Source: Noviherbaspirillum malthae (GTDB lineage Bacteria > Pseudomonadota > Gammaproteobacteria > Burkholderiales > Burkholderiaceae_D). Taken from it: a stretch of DNA of 64,000 nt. Of the stretch, positions 6,902 through 16,924 are shown piece after piece. The first letter of the stretch is position 1. Each line of letters opens with the position of its first letter. The notes beneath the pieces were generated by a model. The model saw nothing but the letters and a program-made list of their open reading frames with translations. It made no database searches and had not been told where the DNA came from. Made by a program: the position numbers and the translations under genes. The stretch spans positions 1-64,000 of the forward strand of contig NZ_JACYXF010000007.1 in NCBI RefSeq assembly GCF_015352985.1, given 5' to 3'.

Positions 6902-8041
6902 GTGAAATTATCGACGTTCATCAATGACAATATGGAACGCATTGTCGCAGAGTGGGAGGCATTCGCCGGCTCACTGGCGCCCGATGCGGAAAAGCAGGGC
7001 GTCGGCCTGCGCGAGCACGCGCGCGACATCCTGCATGCCATCATTGCCGACATCGAAAAGCCGCGGCCGCGCCAGCTTGGGGGGCAAGCCGAAGGGCGCG
7101 CCGTCCTGCTCGACGGTCACGAGACGGCCGCCGCCACCTATGGCGCGCTGCGCCACCACGCCGGCTTTCATCTGGACCAGCTGAGCGCCGAATTCCTCGC
7201 GCTGCGCGCCAGTGTCATCCGCCTGTGGATGGATTCCGGCCCCGAACTCGATGCGCTGGCGTTTGAACAGATCCTGCATTTCAACGACGCCATCGACCGC
7301 GCCCTGTCGGAAGCCCTGGCCCGCTATGCGAAGGAAGTGGAGCGTTCGCGCGACATGTTCCTCGCGATACTCGGGCACGACCTGCGCACGCCGCTGGGCG
7401 CCATCATCATGACCAGCCAGTATCTGGCCACGCCGGGCATTCCGAAGCAGAAGCAGGATGATGCCGTCGTGCGGCTCGGACGCAGCGCCGCGGCGATGAG
7501 CGCCATGATCAAGGACCTGCTCGAATTCACGCGCAGCCGCCTCGGCGGCGGCGTGCCGGTATCGCCGGCGTACGCCGACATCGGCAAGATATGCCAGTCT
7601 GCGCTGGACGAGGCGCGCATTGCCTACCCCCGGCACGAAATGATCTGCGACACATCGGGCGAACTGAGCGCGGTGGTGGACGGCGAACGCCTGCGCCAGG
7701 TGGTGGCGAACCTGCTGAGCAATGCAGCCCGCCACGGCGGAAGGGAAGCACCGATCGTCGTTGCCGCGCAGGGCGAAAGCGACCGCGGCGATTGCATCGT
7801 CATCGAGGTGCGCAACCGCGGCCCCGCGATTGCCGAGGATGTCCTGCGGGTCATCTTCAACCCGCTGGTCCACGTGGGAGCGGACGACGGCAATGAATCC
7901 ATGCCGCCCGCAAACCTGGGCCTTGGACTGTTCATCGCGCGAGAAATCGTGGCGGCCCACGGCGGCGAAATCACGGTAACCTCCACCGATGCCGAGGGCA
8001 CGGTCTTCCGCATCGTCCTGCCGAGGGCGCCCGCTTCCTGA
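6902..8041 (+). CDS. sensor histidine kinase with RsbRD-type N-terminal domain
   Basis: This is a cytoplasmic 379-residue kinase. Residues 1-145 form an all-helical domain resembling the RsbRD N-terminal (RsbT co-antagonist) domain. A HisKA domain follows with the phosphoaccepting His159 in ILGHDLRTPLG, then a HATPase domain with the N-box LLSNAARHGG and the glycine-rich box NLGLGLFIAREIVAAHGG. It has no membrane segments or receiver domain. It begins at a GTG (6902) preceded by GGAGG. No response regulator is adjacent, so the partner is unknown and the kinase is an orphan. Its neighbour to the right is convergent with only 22 bp between the stops. RsbRD-type domains sense stress or globin-like ligands in other proteins; the input here is unknown. 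Confidence 0.85.
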   Translation: MKLSTFINDNMERIVAEWEAFAGSLAPDAEKQGVGLREHARDILHAIIADIEKPRPRQLGGQAEGRAVLLDGHETAAATYGALRHHAGFHLDQLSAEFLALRASVIRLWMDSGPELDALAFEQILHFNDAIDRALSEALARYAKEVERSRDMFLAILGHDLRTPLGAIIMTSQYLATPGIPKQKQDDAVVRLGRSAAAMSAMIKDLLEFTRSRLGGGVPVSPAYADIGKICQSALDEARIAYPRHEMICDTSGELSAVVDGERLRQVVANLLSNAARHGGREAPIVVAAQGESDRGDCIVIEVRNRGPAIAEDVLRVIFNPLVHVGADDGNESMPPANLGLGLFIAREIVAAHGGEITVTSTDAEGTVFRIVLPRAPAS

Positions 8042-8063
8042 TTTTCCGATCTCCCGATCCGGC

Positions 8064-10742
8064 TTACAGCGCCCGCACGCAGAGCCGGAAATCCATGTCC
8101 TCTTCATAGCGCCGCACCTCGAAGCCGAGGCTGCGCATCAGCTTGAGCATCGGCACATTGTTCGACAGCACCAGCCCTTCGATCTGTTCCAGGCCCTTGC
8201 TGCGCGCCACGTCCATGATGGAATGCATCATGCGCGAGCCTATGCCCTGGCCGCTGAATTCATCGGACACCGCCAGCGAAAATTCGCAGCTGGCGAGATC
8301 CGGGTTGGTGACGTAGCGCGACACCGCGATGATGCGGTCGGTATCGCGGAATCCGCCCTGCTCGTCGGGCGTGCGCTCGCGGTGAACCGCCACCAGCGCC
8401 ATCTCGCGGTCGTAGTCGATCAGCGTAAAGCGCGCCAGCATGCGCAGCGACAGTTCGCGCATGGTGGAGACGAAGCGCATGTAGCGGCTTTCCGGTGACA
8501 GGCGGCGCACGAAATCCTGCAGCATCTCGGCATCGTTCGGGTGCACCGGCCGCATGATGTAATGGCCGCCGCCGCGCAGCGGCCATTCTTCCTCGCGGTC
8601 GGACGGATAGGGCAGGATCGCCAGGTGCGGATAGTCGCCGCCGCCGCGCGGCGCATGGTCGACCACCACCCGGGCATCGACCGCCAGCGCGCCGGCGGCG
8701 TCGACGATCACCGGGTTGATGTCCATTGCCTTCAACTGCGGCAGCGCGCACACCATCTCGGACACGCGCAGCAGCATGCGTTCCAGCGACTCGCGGTCGG
8801 CCGGCGGCGCGCCGCGCCAGCTGCCCAGGGTTTCGGCCGAGCGGGCGCGGTCGATCAGCCGCTGTGCGAGGAACTGGTTGAGCGGCGGCAGCTCGATGGC
8901 GCGGTCGGCGATGAGTTCGATCATCGTGCCGCCGGCGCCGAAGGAAATCACCGGGCCGAAGGGTTCGTCGGTATTGACGCCGATGTACAGCTCCCGCCCG
9001 CGCGGCTTGCCCGACATGTTCTGGATCGTCACGCCGTTGATGCGCGCATCCGGCCGCAGCCGCTTGACGGTGTCCATCATGTCGTTCCAGGTGTCGCGCA
9101 CCGCCGCCGCGTTCTGCAGGTTGAGCGCGACGCCCTGCACATCCGACTTGTGCGAGATGTCGGGCGAGTCGATCTTCAATGCCACCGGATAGCCGAGCTG
9201 GTTGGCGATCAGGATGGCTTCGCTCGCCGAGCGCGCCAGGATGGTCTTGGTGACCGGAATATGAAAGGCCGCCAGCAAGGCTTTCGATTCCATTTCGGTG
9301 AGCACCTTGCGCCGTTCTGCGAGCACGCTTTCGACCAGGATGCGAGCGCCTTCCAGGTCGGGCTTGGCCAGCGGCGACAGCGGCGGCGGCGTCTGCTGCA
9401 GCAGCTGCTGGTTCTGATGGAAGGAGGCGATGTTGCTGAAGGCGTCGACCGCCGCTTCCGGCGTGCGGTAGGTCGGGATCGCCGCGCGGCTCAGGATGGT
9501 GCGGGCTTCGGCGGCGCGCTCGTCCCCCATCCAGCAGGTCACCAGCGGCTTGACCAGCGAAGGATAGAGATCGGCCAGCGCCTGCGCCACCGCGGTGGTG
9601 TCGAGGTCCGGCTTGGGCGAAAGGATGACGAGGATGCCGTCGATTCCCTTGCCGCCGGCGCAGGCGCTGACGGCGGCATGATAGTGCTGGGCGGCGGCTT
9701 CCTCGCCGAGGTCGATCACGCTCTGCAGGTTGGCCAGCGGCGACAATTGCGGCGCCAGCGCCGACGCTTCGGCCCCGGACAGCACGCCCAGCTCCAGCCC
9801 GAGTTCATTGGTCCAGTCGGCCGCGAGCACGCCCGGACCGCCGCCGTTGCTGATCACCGCCAGCCGCTTGCCGACCGGCAGGTTGCGCGCCGACAGGCCC
9901 TTGGCCGCGGTGAACAGCTGCACGAAGCTGCGCACCCGCACCGCGCCCGCGCGCTGCAGCGCGGCGTCGAAGACATCGTCGCTGCCGACGATGGCGCCCG
10001 AGTGGGTGAGCGCGGCGCTGGAACCGGCCGGCTTGCGGCCCGCCTTGAGCACGAACACCGGCTTCACGTTGGCCGCCGCGCGCAGCGCGCTCATGAAGCG
10101 GCGCGCATTGCAGATGCCCTCCAGATACACGACGATGCTCTGCGTGCGGCGGTCCTGCGCGAGGAAGTCCAGCACTTCGGCGACATCGAGCGAGGTATGG
10201 GCGCCGAGCGAGACCACCGTGGAAAAGCCGACGCCGTTCTTCACCGCCCAGTCGAGGATCGACGAGCCGAGCGCGCCCGACTGCGACACCAGCGCCAGTG
10301 AGCCGGTGCGCGCCAGCGGCCCGAGCGCGCTCGCATTGAGATTGAGCTGGGGCCGCTGGAAACCCATGGAGTTGGGGCCGAGCAGATGAATGCCGTGCTG
10401 CTTCGCGATCGCCTGAAGCCGCTGGGACAGCGCCGCATCCACGCCGCTCGACACGATCAGCGCGGTCTTGCTGCGGATACGGGCGGCGACTTCCAGGGCC
10501 GCGGCGAGCTGCTCGTTCGGCAGCGCGATGATCGCCAGGTCCGATTGCGACTGCGCAAGATCGCCCAGGGTGCCGCTCATGCCGACATCGAGGTAGCTGA
10601 CGCGGCCGGCGAACGCGGCGGCCTGCAGCTGCGCCCGGATCAGCCTGCCGTGCGGCGTCTGGCTGCCCGGGGTGCCGTCGTCGCCGGCAAAGACCACAAT
10701 GGCGCCCGGCGTGAAAAGCGGTGACAGATAGTGTTTTTCCAT
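8064..10742 (-). CDS. Pat-like protein: NDP-forming acyl-CoA synthetase fused to GNAT acetyltransferase
   Basis: This is an 892-residue multidomain protein. The N-terminal third is a CoA-binding and succinyl-CoA-ligase-like region (GAIVVFAGDDGTPGSQ, then LLGPNSMGFQRP and ALVSQSGALGSSI). Next comes an ATP-grasp region (around residues 490-700, with KIDSPDISHKSDVQGVALNL). The last 160 residues are a GNAT acetyltransferase with the acetyl-CoA loop EFSGQGIGSRMM. This is the architecture of the protein lysine acetyltransferases Pat/PatZ/YfiQ, which acetylate and silence AMP-forming acyl-CoA synthetases. Several such synthetases are encoded in this window, which makes the link plausible but unproven. 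The Met at 10742 begins the conserved region MEKHYLSPLFTPG; earlier in-frame codons read as non-coding. The Shine-Dalgarno signal is weak. Confidence 0.88.
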   Translation of the reverse strand: MEKHYLSPLFTPGAIVVFAGDDGTPGSQTPHGRLIRAQLQAAAFAGRVSYLDVGMSGTLGDLAQSQSDLAIIALPNEQLAAALEVAARIRSKTALIVSSGVDAALSQRLQAIAKQHGIHLLGPNSMGFQRPQLNLNASALGPLARTGSLALVSQSGALGSSILDWAVKNGVGFSTVVSLGAHTSLDVAEVLDFLAQDRRTQSIVVYLEGICNARRFMSALRAAANVKPVFVLKAGRKPAGSSAALTHSGAIVGSDDVFDAALQRAGAVRVRSFVQLFTAAKGLSARNLPVGKRLAVISNGGGPGVLAADWTNELGLELGVLSGAEASALAPQLSPLANLQSVIDLGEEAAAQHYHAAVSACAGGKGIDGILVILSPKPDLDTTAVAQALADLYPSLVKPLVTCWMGDERAAEARTILSRAAIPTYRTPEAAVDAFSNIASFHQNQQLLQQTPPPLSPLAKPDLEGARILVESVLAERRKVLTEMESKALLAAFHIPVTKTILARSASEAILIANQLGYPVALKIDSPDISHKSDVQGVALNLQNAAAVRDTWNDMMDTVKRLRPDARINGVTIQNMSGKPRGRELYIGVNTDEPFGPVISFGAGGTMIELIADRAIELPPLNQFLAQRLIDRARSAETLGSWRGAPPADRESLERMLLRVSEMVCALPQLKAMDINPVIVDAAGALAVDARVVVDHAPRGGGDYPHLAILPYPSDREEEWPLRGGGHYIMRPVHPNDAEMLQDFVRRLSPESRYMRFVSTMRELSLRMLARFTLIDYDREMALVAVHRERTPDEQGGFRDTDRIIAVSRYVTNPDLASCEFSLAVSDEFSGQGIGSRMMHSIMDVARSKGLEQIEGLVLSNNVPMLKLMRSLGFEVRRYEEDMDFRLCVRAL

Positions 10743-10995
10743 ACCTGGAGGCCTTGAGTCAGGTTGATCACGACAGCTCGCACAGCGCATGACAGCATTC
10801 AAGACAGCATCCGGCATGCCTGCGTTCGCGCAATGCATTGCCGCGCCGAGTTGCATCAAGCGATGCCATTATGTTTATCGCTTTTGACATGCTGTTGCTG
10901 GCAGGCGACTTGTCTTCATTTCGTGCAGCGCGATGCGTAGGCAGCGCTCATCTTCCCATGCACAATGGAAAGACGCTTTCTGCATCTTAACGGAA

Positions 10996-13218
10996 ATGTT
11001 TCCTCTGCCTGCTACTCCTGCGAGCCTGATTTCGATCGCCGTCTGCTCGGCCTGCATGACGTGGGCGGGAGCCGCCCGTTCCGAAACCGGCGCCGACCTG
11101 CCGCCTTCGCTGAGCACCGCTGCGAGCGCCGTCGACATCGAGCGCAGCACCTCCTTCTACCTCGGCCGCATCCGTGCCGACGCCGCCTACGCGCGCGGAC
11201 TGAGCGGCGCCGGCGTGACGATCGCCACGCTGGACACCGGCATCAGCGGCACGCACAGGGAGTTCATGCAGGCCGGCAAGCTGCTTCCGGGCTTCAATGC
11301 CGTCACCGGCGGTACCGACGTCACCGACCGCAGCGGGCACGGCTCGCATGTGGCCGGCATCATCGCCGGCGCGCGCGACGGCCGCGGCAATGCGGGCGTG
11401 GCTTATGGCGCGGCGCTGCTGCCGGTCAAGATTTTCCCGGACAGCGGCAGCGGCAGCACGCTGGCGCTCGATGCCGGCCTGCGCCACGCGATCGGCAAGG
11501 CGGCCATTGTCAATCTCAGCATCGGCGCATCGGGCTCGTTCGATCCGCGCGCCATGCAGCAGGCGGTCAGCAGCGGCCTGCTGATCGTCGCCGCGGCGGG
11601 CAACGACGGCGCGCCGACCAGCAACTGGCCGGCGCGTTTCGCCAGGGAAGCCTGGGCCAACAACCAGATCATTGCCGTCGGCGCGGTGGATGCATCGAAC
11701 CGGATCGCCTCGTTTTCCAACCGTGCCGGCGACGTCGCCGCCTGGTTCCTGGTCGCGCCCGGCGTCGGCGTGACCTCGGCCTACCGCAACGACCAGTATG
11801 CCGTCATGAGCGGCACCTCAATGGCCGCGCCCATGGTCAGCGGTGCGGCGGCGCTGCTGATGCAGATGTGGCCCAGGCTGCGCGCCGACCAGGTGGCGAC
11901 CATCCTGCTGGTTACCGCCACCGATCTCGGCGCGCCCGGCATCGATCCGATCTACGGCCGCGGCCTGCTCAATATCGAGAAGGCCCTGCAGCCGGTCGGC
12001 GCGCTGACCACCACCACCTACAACGGCAAGACCATCCGCGTGCTGTCCGGAACCATGCAGCCGTCGGCCGCCACCAGCGCCGTCTGGAGCCTGGCCGCAT
12101 CGGGCCAGCTGCGGGCGGTCGGCAGGGATGACTTCCAGCGTGACTTCGGCATCGACCTGGGCAGGACCGTCGCCCGCACCACCGCCATGTCTCTCGACCA
12201 GATGATCCGCGGCATGGGGCGGCGCATCGAGGTGGCCGAGCATGTCTTCGATGACGACACGGAAATGAGATTCGCCCGCGAATCATGGACCGGCCGGAAC
12301 GTCTTGCAGCACGATGCCCCGCATTCCCGCCTCGCCGCTGCCTCGCTGCAGGCGCACGGCCGGGGCGGCATGCAGGCTTCCCTTGCGCTGGGCGCTTTCG
12401 CCGGCCAGGAGTTCGGCGCGCAAGGACTGAAGCTGGCGCCGGACCTGCCGCTGTCGCAGGTGGGCGGGCTGGCCAATCCCTATCTCTCGCTGCTGCCCGC
12501 GAACGGCCATGTCGCCGTGGCGCGCGAAGCGGCCGGTTTCCGGTTCAAGGCGGGGCTGGTCGCCTCGGGAACGCGCGATCCGCTGGCCTCCACCGACATC
12601 TACCTGCCGTCCTCGTCGCCGATGCCGCGGGCAAGGGCGGGCGTGCTCGAGGTGTCGCGCTCCTTCGACGGTGCGTCGATGTCGGTGTCGCTGCTGCAGA
12701 CGCGGGAAAGCAATGCCTATCTCGGTTCCTATTCGAGCGGTCCGCTGTCGATCGCCAACCGCGCGGCCACTCAGTCAGTGCAGCTCGCAGGCGCCCTGCT
12801 GCTCATGCCGCAGCTCGCACTGGCCGGGCAGGCTTCCTATGGCATCACGCCGGGGCATGCCGGCGACAGCCTTGTTGCCGGCGTGACCGACCTGCGCACC
12901 AATGCCTTTTCGCTGGCGCTGGTGGCCGCCGACCGCTTCAGCCGGGGCGACCGGCTCAGTTTCGCCGTGTCGCAGCCGATGCGCACCTATGCCGGCCGCC
13001 TGACCATGGATGTGCTGTCGAACGAACAGGCGCGCGACAGGCTGGTGTTCTCGATGGTGCCGACGGGCAGGGAAGTGCGCGGAGAACTGAATTACCAGGC
13101 GCCGCTGGGTCCTCTGTCCTCGCTCGGCATGAGTCTGCTGGTGCGCCGCGCTCCCAACAACATCGCCGACGCGGCGCTCGACAAGCTGCTGGCGCTGCGT
13201 TACGCGAGCCGCTTCTGA
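10996..13218 (+). CDS. subtilisin-family (S8) serine protease autotransporter
   Basis: A 740-residue exported protease. A signal-peptide-like segment covers residues 1-29. The S8 domain spans about 60-345 with the catalytic Asp80 (TLDTGISG), His115 (GHGSHVAGI) and Ser275 (SGTSMAAP), and oxyanion Asn203 (AAAGNDG). The remaining 390 residues have alternating hydrophobic strands and end in LRYASRF. A C-terminal phenylalanine is the usual signature of an outer-membrane beta-barrel, so this is probably a classical type Va autotransporter with passenger protease; the barrel assignment is inferred. The start at 10996 is preferred because it directly yields the signal peptide, although no good ribosome site precedes it. 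An upstream Met at 10933 would add 21 residues. Divergent from the Pat-like gene. Confidence 0.85.
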   Translation: MFPLPATPASLISIAVCSACMTWAGAARSETGADLPPSLSTAASAVDIERSTSFYLGRIRADAAYARGLSGAGVTIATLDTGISGTHREFMQAGKLLPGFNAVTGGTDVTDRSGHGSHVAGIIAGARDGRGNAGVAYGAALLPVKIFPDSGSGSTLALDAGLRHAIGKAAIVNLSIGASGSFDPRAMQQAVSSGLLIVAAAGNDGAPTSNWPARFAREAWANNQIIAVGAVDASNRIASFSNRAGDVAAWFLVAPGVGVTSAYRNDQYAVMSGTSMAAPMVSGAAALLMQMWPRLRADQVATILLVTATDLGAPGIDPIYGRGLLNIEKALQPVGALTTTTYNGKTIRVLSGTMQPSAATSAVWSLAASGQLRAVGRDDFQRDFGIDLGRTVARTTAMSLDQMIRGMGRRIEVAEHVFDDDTEMRFARESWTGRNVLQHDAPHSRLAAASLQAHGRGGMQASLALGAFAGQEFGAQGLKLAPDLPLSQVGGLANPYLSLLPANGHVAVAREAAGFRFKAGLVASGTRDPLASTDIYLPSSSPMPRARAGVLEVSRSFDGASMSVSLLQTRESNAYLGSYSSGPLSIANRAATQSVQLAGALLLMPQLALAGQASYGITPGHAGDSLVAGVTDLRTNAFSLALVAADRFSRGDRLSFAVSQPMRTYAGRLTMDVLSNEQARDRLVFSMVPTGREVRGELNYQAPLGPLSSLGMSLLVRRAPNNIADAALDKLLALRYASRF

Positions 13219-13317
13219 TTCGTTTCCATTGACACCCGGCGCAACCGCTTTTCCGCTGGACGCCGGCTGGCGACGGCGCTAAGCTCGGGACGTCACATTT
13301 CCAATACGCATGAGCCC

Positions 13318-14571
13318 ATGTCGCGAGAGGCCTCGCCGCAAGAACTGACTGCGCCGCAATCGACCACCTCCGGCTCGTTCTGGGGACGCAGCGACAGATT
13401 TCCCGAGGAAATCGAAGCCGCCTACCAGTCCGAAATGGACAGGCTGCGCGAAGCCCGCATGGCCCGCACCGGTCTCGCAGGCGCGCTCCTGTATGCCGCC
13501 TTCGCCATCAGCGACTGCAGCATGGTGCCCGACGTCTATCAGCAGGCCTGGGCCATCCGTTTCTTCGGCGTGATTCCGCTGATGCTGCTGTGCACGGTCA
13601 TGTTCGGACGGTTGAAGAACCTGCTGCTGCGCGAAGTCCTGCTGTCGGTCACGCTGATGGCCGCCGGCGCCAGCCTGACCTGGATCGCCGCGCTCAGCCG
13701 CCATCCCAATGCCGTGCATTACCACACAGGCGTCACGCTGATCGTCCTGTTCGGCAATATCGTGCTCAATCAGCGCTTCCGCAGCGCGCTGGCCACGTCC
13801 GTCGGATTGGTCGCCCTGTACGGCCTGAGCCTGACGCAGGTCGCCGGCATGGCAGGCGAAGTCCGTTTCAACAACTGGCTGTTCTGCCTCGCGGCGGTCG
13901 CCATCAGCCTGATCGCCAATTTCCGCATGGACCAGGACCAGCGCCGCGCCTATCTCGCCCGCCTGCGCGAGCAGCAGCGCAACGAGGAATTGAGCCATGC
14001 GGTGGAATTGCTCGGCAGGCTGTCGGCCGAGGATGCGCTGACCCGGCTCGCCAACCGGCGCGAATTCGACCGCCGGCTCGGCATCGAATGGAACCGCGCG
14101 CGGCGCGACGGCCATGCGCTCGGCCTGGTGCTGATCGACGTCGACTGCTTCAAGAATTACAACGACCATTACGGACACCCCGCCGGCGATGCCTGCCTGC
14201 AGAAGGTGGCCGATGCATTGCAGTCGGCTGCGCGGCGCTCCGGCGATCTGGTGGCGCGCTTCGGCGGCGAGGAATTCGTCGCCCTGCTGCCGGGAACCGA
14301 TACTGCCGATGCGGCGGCCTTGGCCGAACGCATGCGCCGCCAGGTGGCCGACCTGCAGATTCCGCATGCCGCCTCGCGGGTGGCTGCGGGCGTTACCGTC
14401 AGCCTCGGCGTTGCCTCTCTCACGCCATCCGACGCGGGCCAGCCGCCGGACCTGGTGGCCGCGGCCGATGCCGCCCTCTACCGCGCCAAGGAGCAGGGGC
14501 GCAACCGCGTGGCCGTTGCAGCGGCACCGGCGGCATCGGCGCTATCATTGCCGTCCACCGATCAACACTGA
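13318..14571 (+). CDS. membrane-bound diguanylate cyclase (GGDEF domain)
   Basis: The 417-residue protein has about six hydrophobic helices in residues 48-200, then a short coiled linker and a GGDEF domain. The active site reads FGGEEF. The inhibitory RxxD site (RSGD) stands five residues before it, so the enzyme is likely active and subject to product inhibition. It would make cyclic di-GMP from two GTP at the inner membrane. The N-terminal sensor is not one I can name. The start at 13318 lacks a clear Shine-Dalgarno; another ATG at 13310 is out of frame. The gene for a small GGCT-like protein follows after 14 bp, suggesting co-transcription without an obvious functional tie. Confidence 0.88.
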   Translation: MSREASPQELTAPQSTTSGSFWGRSDRFPEEIEAAYQSEMDRLREARMARTGLAGALLYAAFAISDCSMVPDVYQQAWAIRFFGVIPLMLLCTVMFGRLKNLLLREVLLSVTLMAAGASLTWIAALSRHPNAVHYHTGVTLIVLFGNIVLNQRFRSALATSVGLVALYGLSLTQVAGMAGEVRFNNWLFCLAAVAISLIANFRMDQDQRRAYLARLREQQRNEELSHAVELLGRLSAEDALTRLANRREFDRRLGIEWNRARRDGHALGLVLIDVDCFKNYNDHYGHPAGDACLQKVADALQSAARRSGDLVARFGGEEFVALLPGTDTADAAALAERMRRQVADLQIPHAASRVAAGVTVSLGVASLTPSDAGQPPDLVAAADAALYRAKEQGRNRVAVAAAPAASALSLPSTDQH

Positions 14572-14585
14572 GTTCAGGGTTTCCC

Positions 14586-14990
14586 ATGTCCGCACATGTC
14601 TTCACCTATGGTTCGCTGATGTTTCCCGAAGTCTGGCAGCGGGTGGTGCGCGGCGACTACCGGAGCGCACCGGCGGTGCTGGACGGCCATGCCCGCTTCG
14701 CGCTGGCCGGCGAAACCTATCCCGGCACCATCGTCAGAACCGGCGCCAGCGTTGCCGGCATCGTCTACTTCGACGTCTCGGACACCGATGTCGCCGCCCT
14801 CGACGCCTTCGAAGGCAGCGAATACCGGCGCGACCGGGTGCGGGTCAGGCTGGATTCCGGCGCGCTGGAAGACGCCCATACCTACATCTACCTGCTGCCG
14901 CAGAAGTTGTCGGAATCGCCATGGCTACCGGAGAAGTTCCAGATGCAGCGCTTCCTCGGCACCTATTGCCGCGAGCGGCTGGGCGAATAG
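14586..14990 (+). CDS. gamma-glutamylcyclotransferase-like (AIG2/GGCT) protein
   Basis: This 134-residue protein has the GGCT fold signature: the ligand loop VFTYGSLMFPEVW near the N-terminus and a later acidic residue in DAFEGSEYRRDRV that corresponds to the catalytic Glu. Family members cleave gamma-glutamyl amines or peptides to 5-oxoproline. Many AIG2-like bacterial proteins have unknown substrates, so only the general chemistry is supported. It begins 14 bp after the diguanylate cyclase and ends about 100 bp before argS. The start at 14586 is the first Met of the family-like sequence, with CAGGG a few bases upstream. Confidence 0.8.
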   Translation: MSAHVFTYGSLMFPEVWQRVVRGDYRSAPAVLDGHARFALAGETYPGTIVRTGASVAGIVYFDVSDTDVAALDAFEGSEYRRDRVRVRLDSGALEDAHTYIYLLPQKLSESPWLPEKFQMQRFLGTYCRERLGE

Positions 14991-15093
14991 GCAGGAGAAG
15001 TACGCCGAGGCGCGAACCGGTGGAAACGAGCCGGTATAATGCCGGCTTTCCCCCAATTCGCACGCCCGGCCCCGCGCCGTTGCCATTTTTCCC

Positions 15094-16830
15094 ATGCTCG
15101 CTTCGCAAAAACAACAGATCATTGACTTGTTCCAGGCCGCGCTCGCGCCCATCGTCGCCGGAACCGAACTGAAACCGAACGTCGTGCTCGAGCGTCCGCG
15201 CGACCCGGCGCACGGCGACATCGCCTGTAACATCGCGATGCAGCTGGCCAAGCCGCTGAAGAAGAATCCGCGCGAGCTGGCGCAGGCCATCGTCGCCGCG
15301 GTGCTGGCCGACAAGGGCGCGCTGATCGAAAGCGCCGACATCGCCGGTCCCGGCTTCATCAACCTGCGCGTGGCCGCCGCCGCCAAGCAGGCGGTGGTGC
15401 AGGAAGTGCTGGACCAGGCCGAACAATTCGGCAAGACGAAGGCCGGCGCCGGCAGGAAGGTGATGGTGGAATTCGTGTCCGCCAACCCGACCGGTCCGCT
15501 GCACGTCGGCCACGGCCGCCAGGGCGCGCTCGGCGATGCGCTGTCCTCGCTGCTGGAGGCGCAGGGTTATGAAGTCAGCCGCGAGTTCTACTACAACGAT
15601 GCCGGCGTCCAGATCGGCAACCTCGCGCTGTCGGTGCAGGCGCGCGCCAGGGGCCTGAAGCCGGGCGAGGAAGGCTGGCCCGAAGCCGCCTACAACGGCG
15701 ACTACATCGCCGACATCGCCGCCGACTTCCTGCAGAAAAAAACCGTGTCCGCCAGCGACGGCGAACCGGTGACCGCCAGCGGCGACGTCGAGGACATCGA
15801 ATCCATCCGCAAATTCGCCGTCACCTACCTGCGCCACGAGCAGGATCTCGACCTGCAGGCCTTCGGCGTGAAGTTCGACAACTATTACCTGGAATCCTCG
15901 CTGTACACCGAAGGCAAGGTGGCCGCTGCCGTCGAGGCGCTGGTGAAGGCCGGCAAGACCTACGAACAGGACGGCGCGCTGTGGCTGCGCACCACCGAGT
16001 ACGGCGACGACAAGGACCGCGTGATGAAGAAGTCCGACGGCACCTACACCTACTTCGTGCCCGATGTTGCCTATCACATCACCAAGTGGCAGCGCGGTTT
16101 CGGCAAGGTCATCAACGTGCAGGGCAGCGACCACCACGGCACCATCGCCCGCGTGCGCGCCGGCCTGCAGGCGGTCGGCCTCGGCATTCCTGAAGGTTAT
16201 CCGGATTACGTGCTGCACAAGATGGTCACGGTGATGAAGAACGGCGAGGAAGTGAAAATTTCCAAGCGCGCCGGCTCCTACGTCACGGTACGCGACCTGA
16301 TCGAATGGTCGGCCGGCGATGCGCTCAGTGAGAGCGGCGAGAACGGCGAGCGCGACCTCACCCGCGGCCGCGACGCGGTGCGCTTCTTCCTCATCTCGCG
16401 CAAGGCCGACACCGAATTCACCTTCGACGTCGACCTCGCGCTGTCGCAGTCGGACGAGAACCCGGTGTACTACGTGCAGTACGCGCATGCGCGCATCTGC
16501 TCGGTGCTGGCGCAGTGGGGCGGCGACGAAAACACGCTGACCAATGTGGATCTTTCGCCACTGACTTCGCCGCGCGAAGCCGCGCTCCTGACCAAGCTGG
16601 CCGAATATCCGGAGATGCTGCAAAAAGCCCTCGACGAACTCGGCCCGCATCAGGTAGCGTTCTATCTGCGCGACCTGGCCGGCGAGCTGCACAGCTACTA
16701 CAACGCCGAACGCGTGCTGGTCGACGATGCCGCCACCCGGACGGCCCGCCTGACCCTGATGCGCGCCACCCGCCAGGTCCTGCGCAATGGCCTGGCGCTG
16801 ATCGGTGTATCGGCGCCTTCGAGGATGTAA
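15094..16830 (+). CDS. argS: arginyl-tRNA synthetase
   Basis: A 578-residue class I aminoacyl-tRNA synthetase that charges tRNA-Arg. The N-terminal Add1 domain (residues 1-110) recognises the tRNA D-loop. The HIGH-type motif is [15 protein letters not shown], and the second signature is degenerate: [12 protein letters not shown] in place of KMSKS. The C-terminal DALR anticodon-binding domain ends the protein. Length and motifs are normal for the betaproteobacterial enzyme, in which a KxSKR form is common. It is normally essential and single-copy, which argues that this replicon is a chromosome or chromid. It is followed by the SPOR protein and dsbA, a common Burkholderiales order. Confidence 0.97.
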   Translation: MLASQKQQIIDLFQAALAPIVAGTELKPNVVLERPRDPAHGDIACNIAMQLAKPLKKNPRELAQAIVAAVLADKGALIESADIAGPGFINLRVAAAAKQAVVQEVLDQAEQFGKTKAGAGRKVMVEFVSANPTGPLHVGHGRQGALGDALSSLLEAQGYEVSREFYYNDAGVQIGNLALSVQARARGLKPGEEGWPEAAYNGDYIADIAADFLQKKTVSASDGEPVTASGDVEDIESIRKFAVTYLRHEQDLDLQAFGVKFDNYYLESSLYTEGKVAAAVEALVKAGKTYEQDGALWLRTTEYGDDKDRVMKKSDGTYTYFVPDVAYHITKWQRGFGKVINVQGSDHHGTIARVRAGLQAVGLGIPEGYPDYVLHKMVTVMKNGEEVKISKRAGSYVTVRDLIEWSAGDALSESGENGERDLTRGRDAVRFFLISRKADTEFTFDVDLALSQSDENPVYYVQYAHARICSVLAQWGGDENTLTNVDLSPLTSPREAALLTKLAEYPEMLQKALDELGPHQVAFYLRDLAGELHSYYNAERVLVDDAATRTARLTLMRATRQVLRNGLALIGVSAPSRM

Positions 16831-16924
16831 GAATCTGTTCAAGTGCTTGCGCGCCCATTCCCGCGGACGTAGGGTGGCGCGCAAGAACATCGGGCAGACA
16901 GTATCGGAAGTGGATTGAGTAAGT

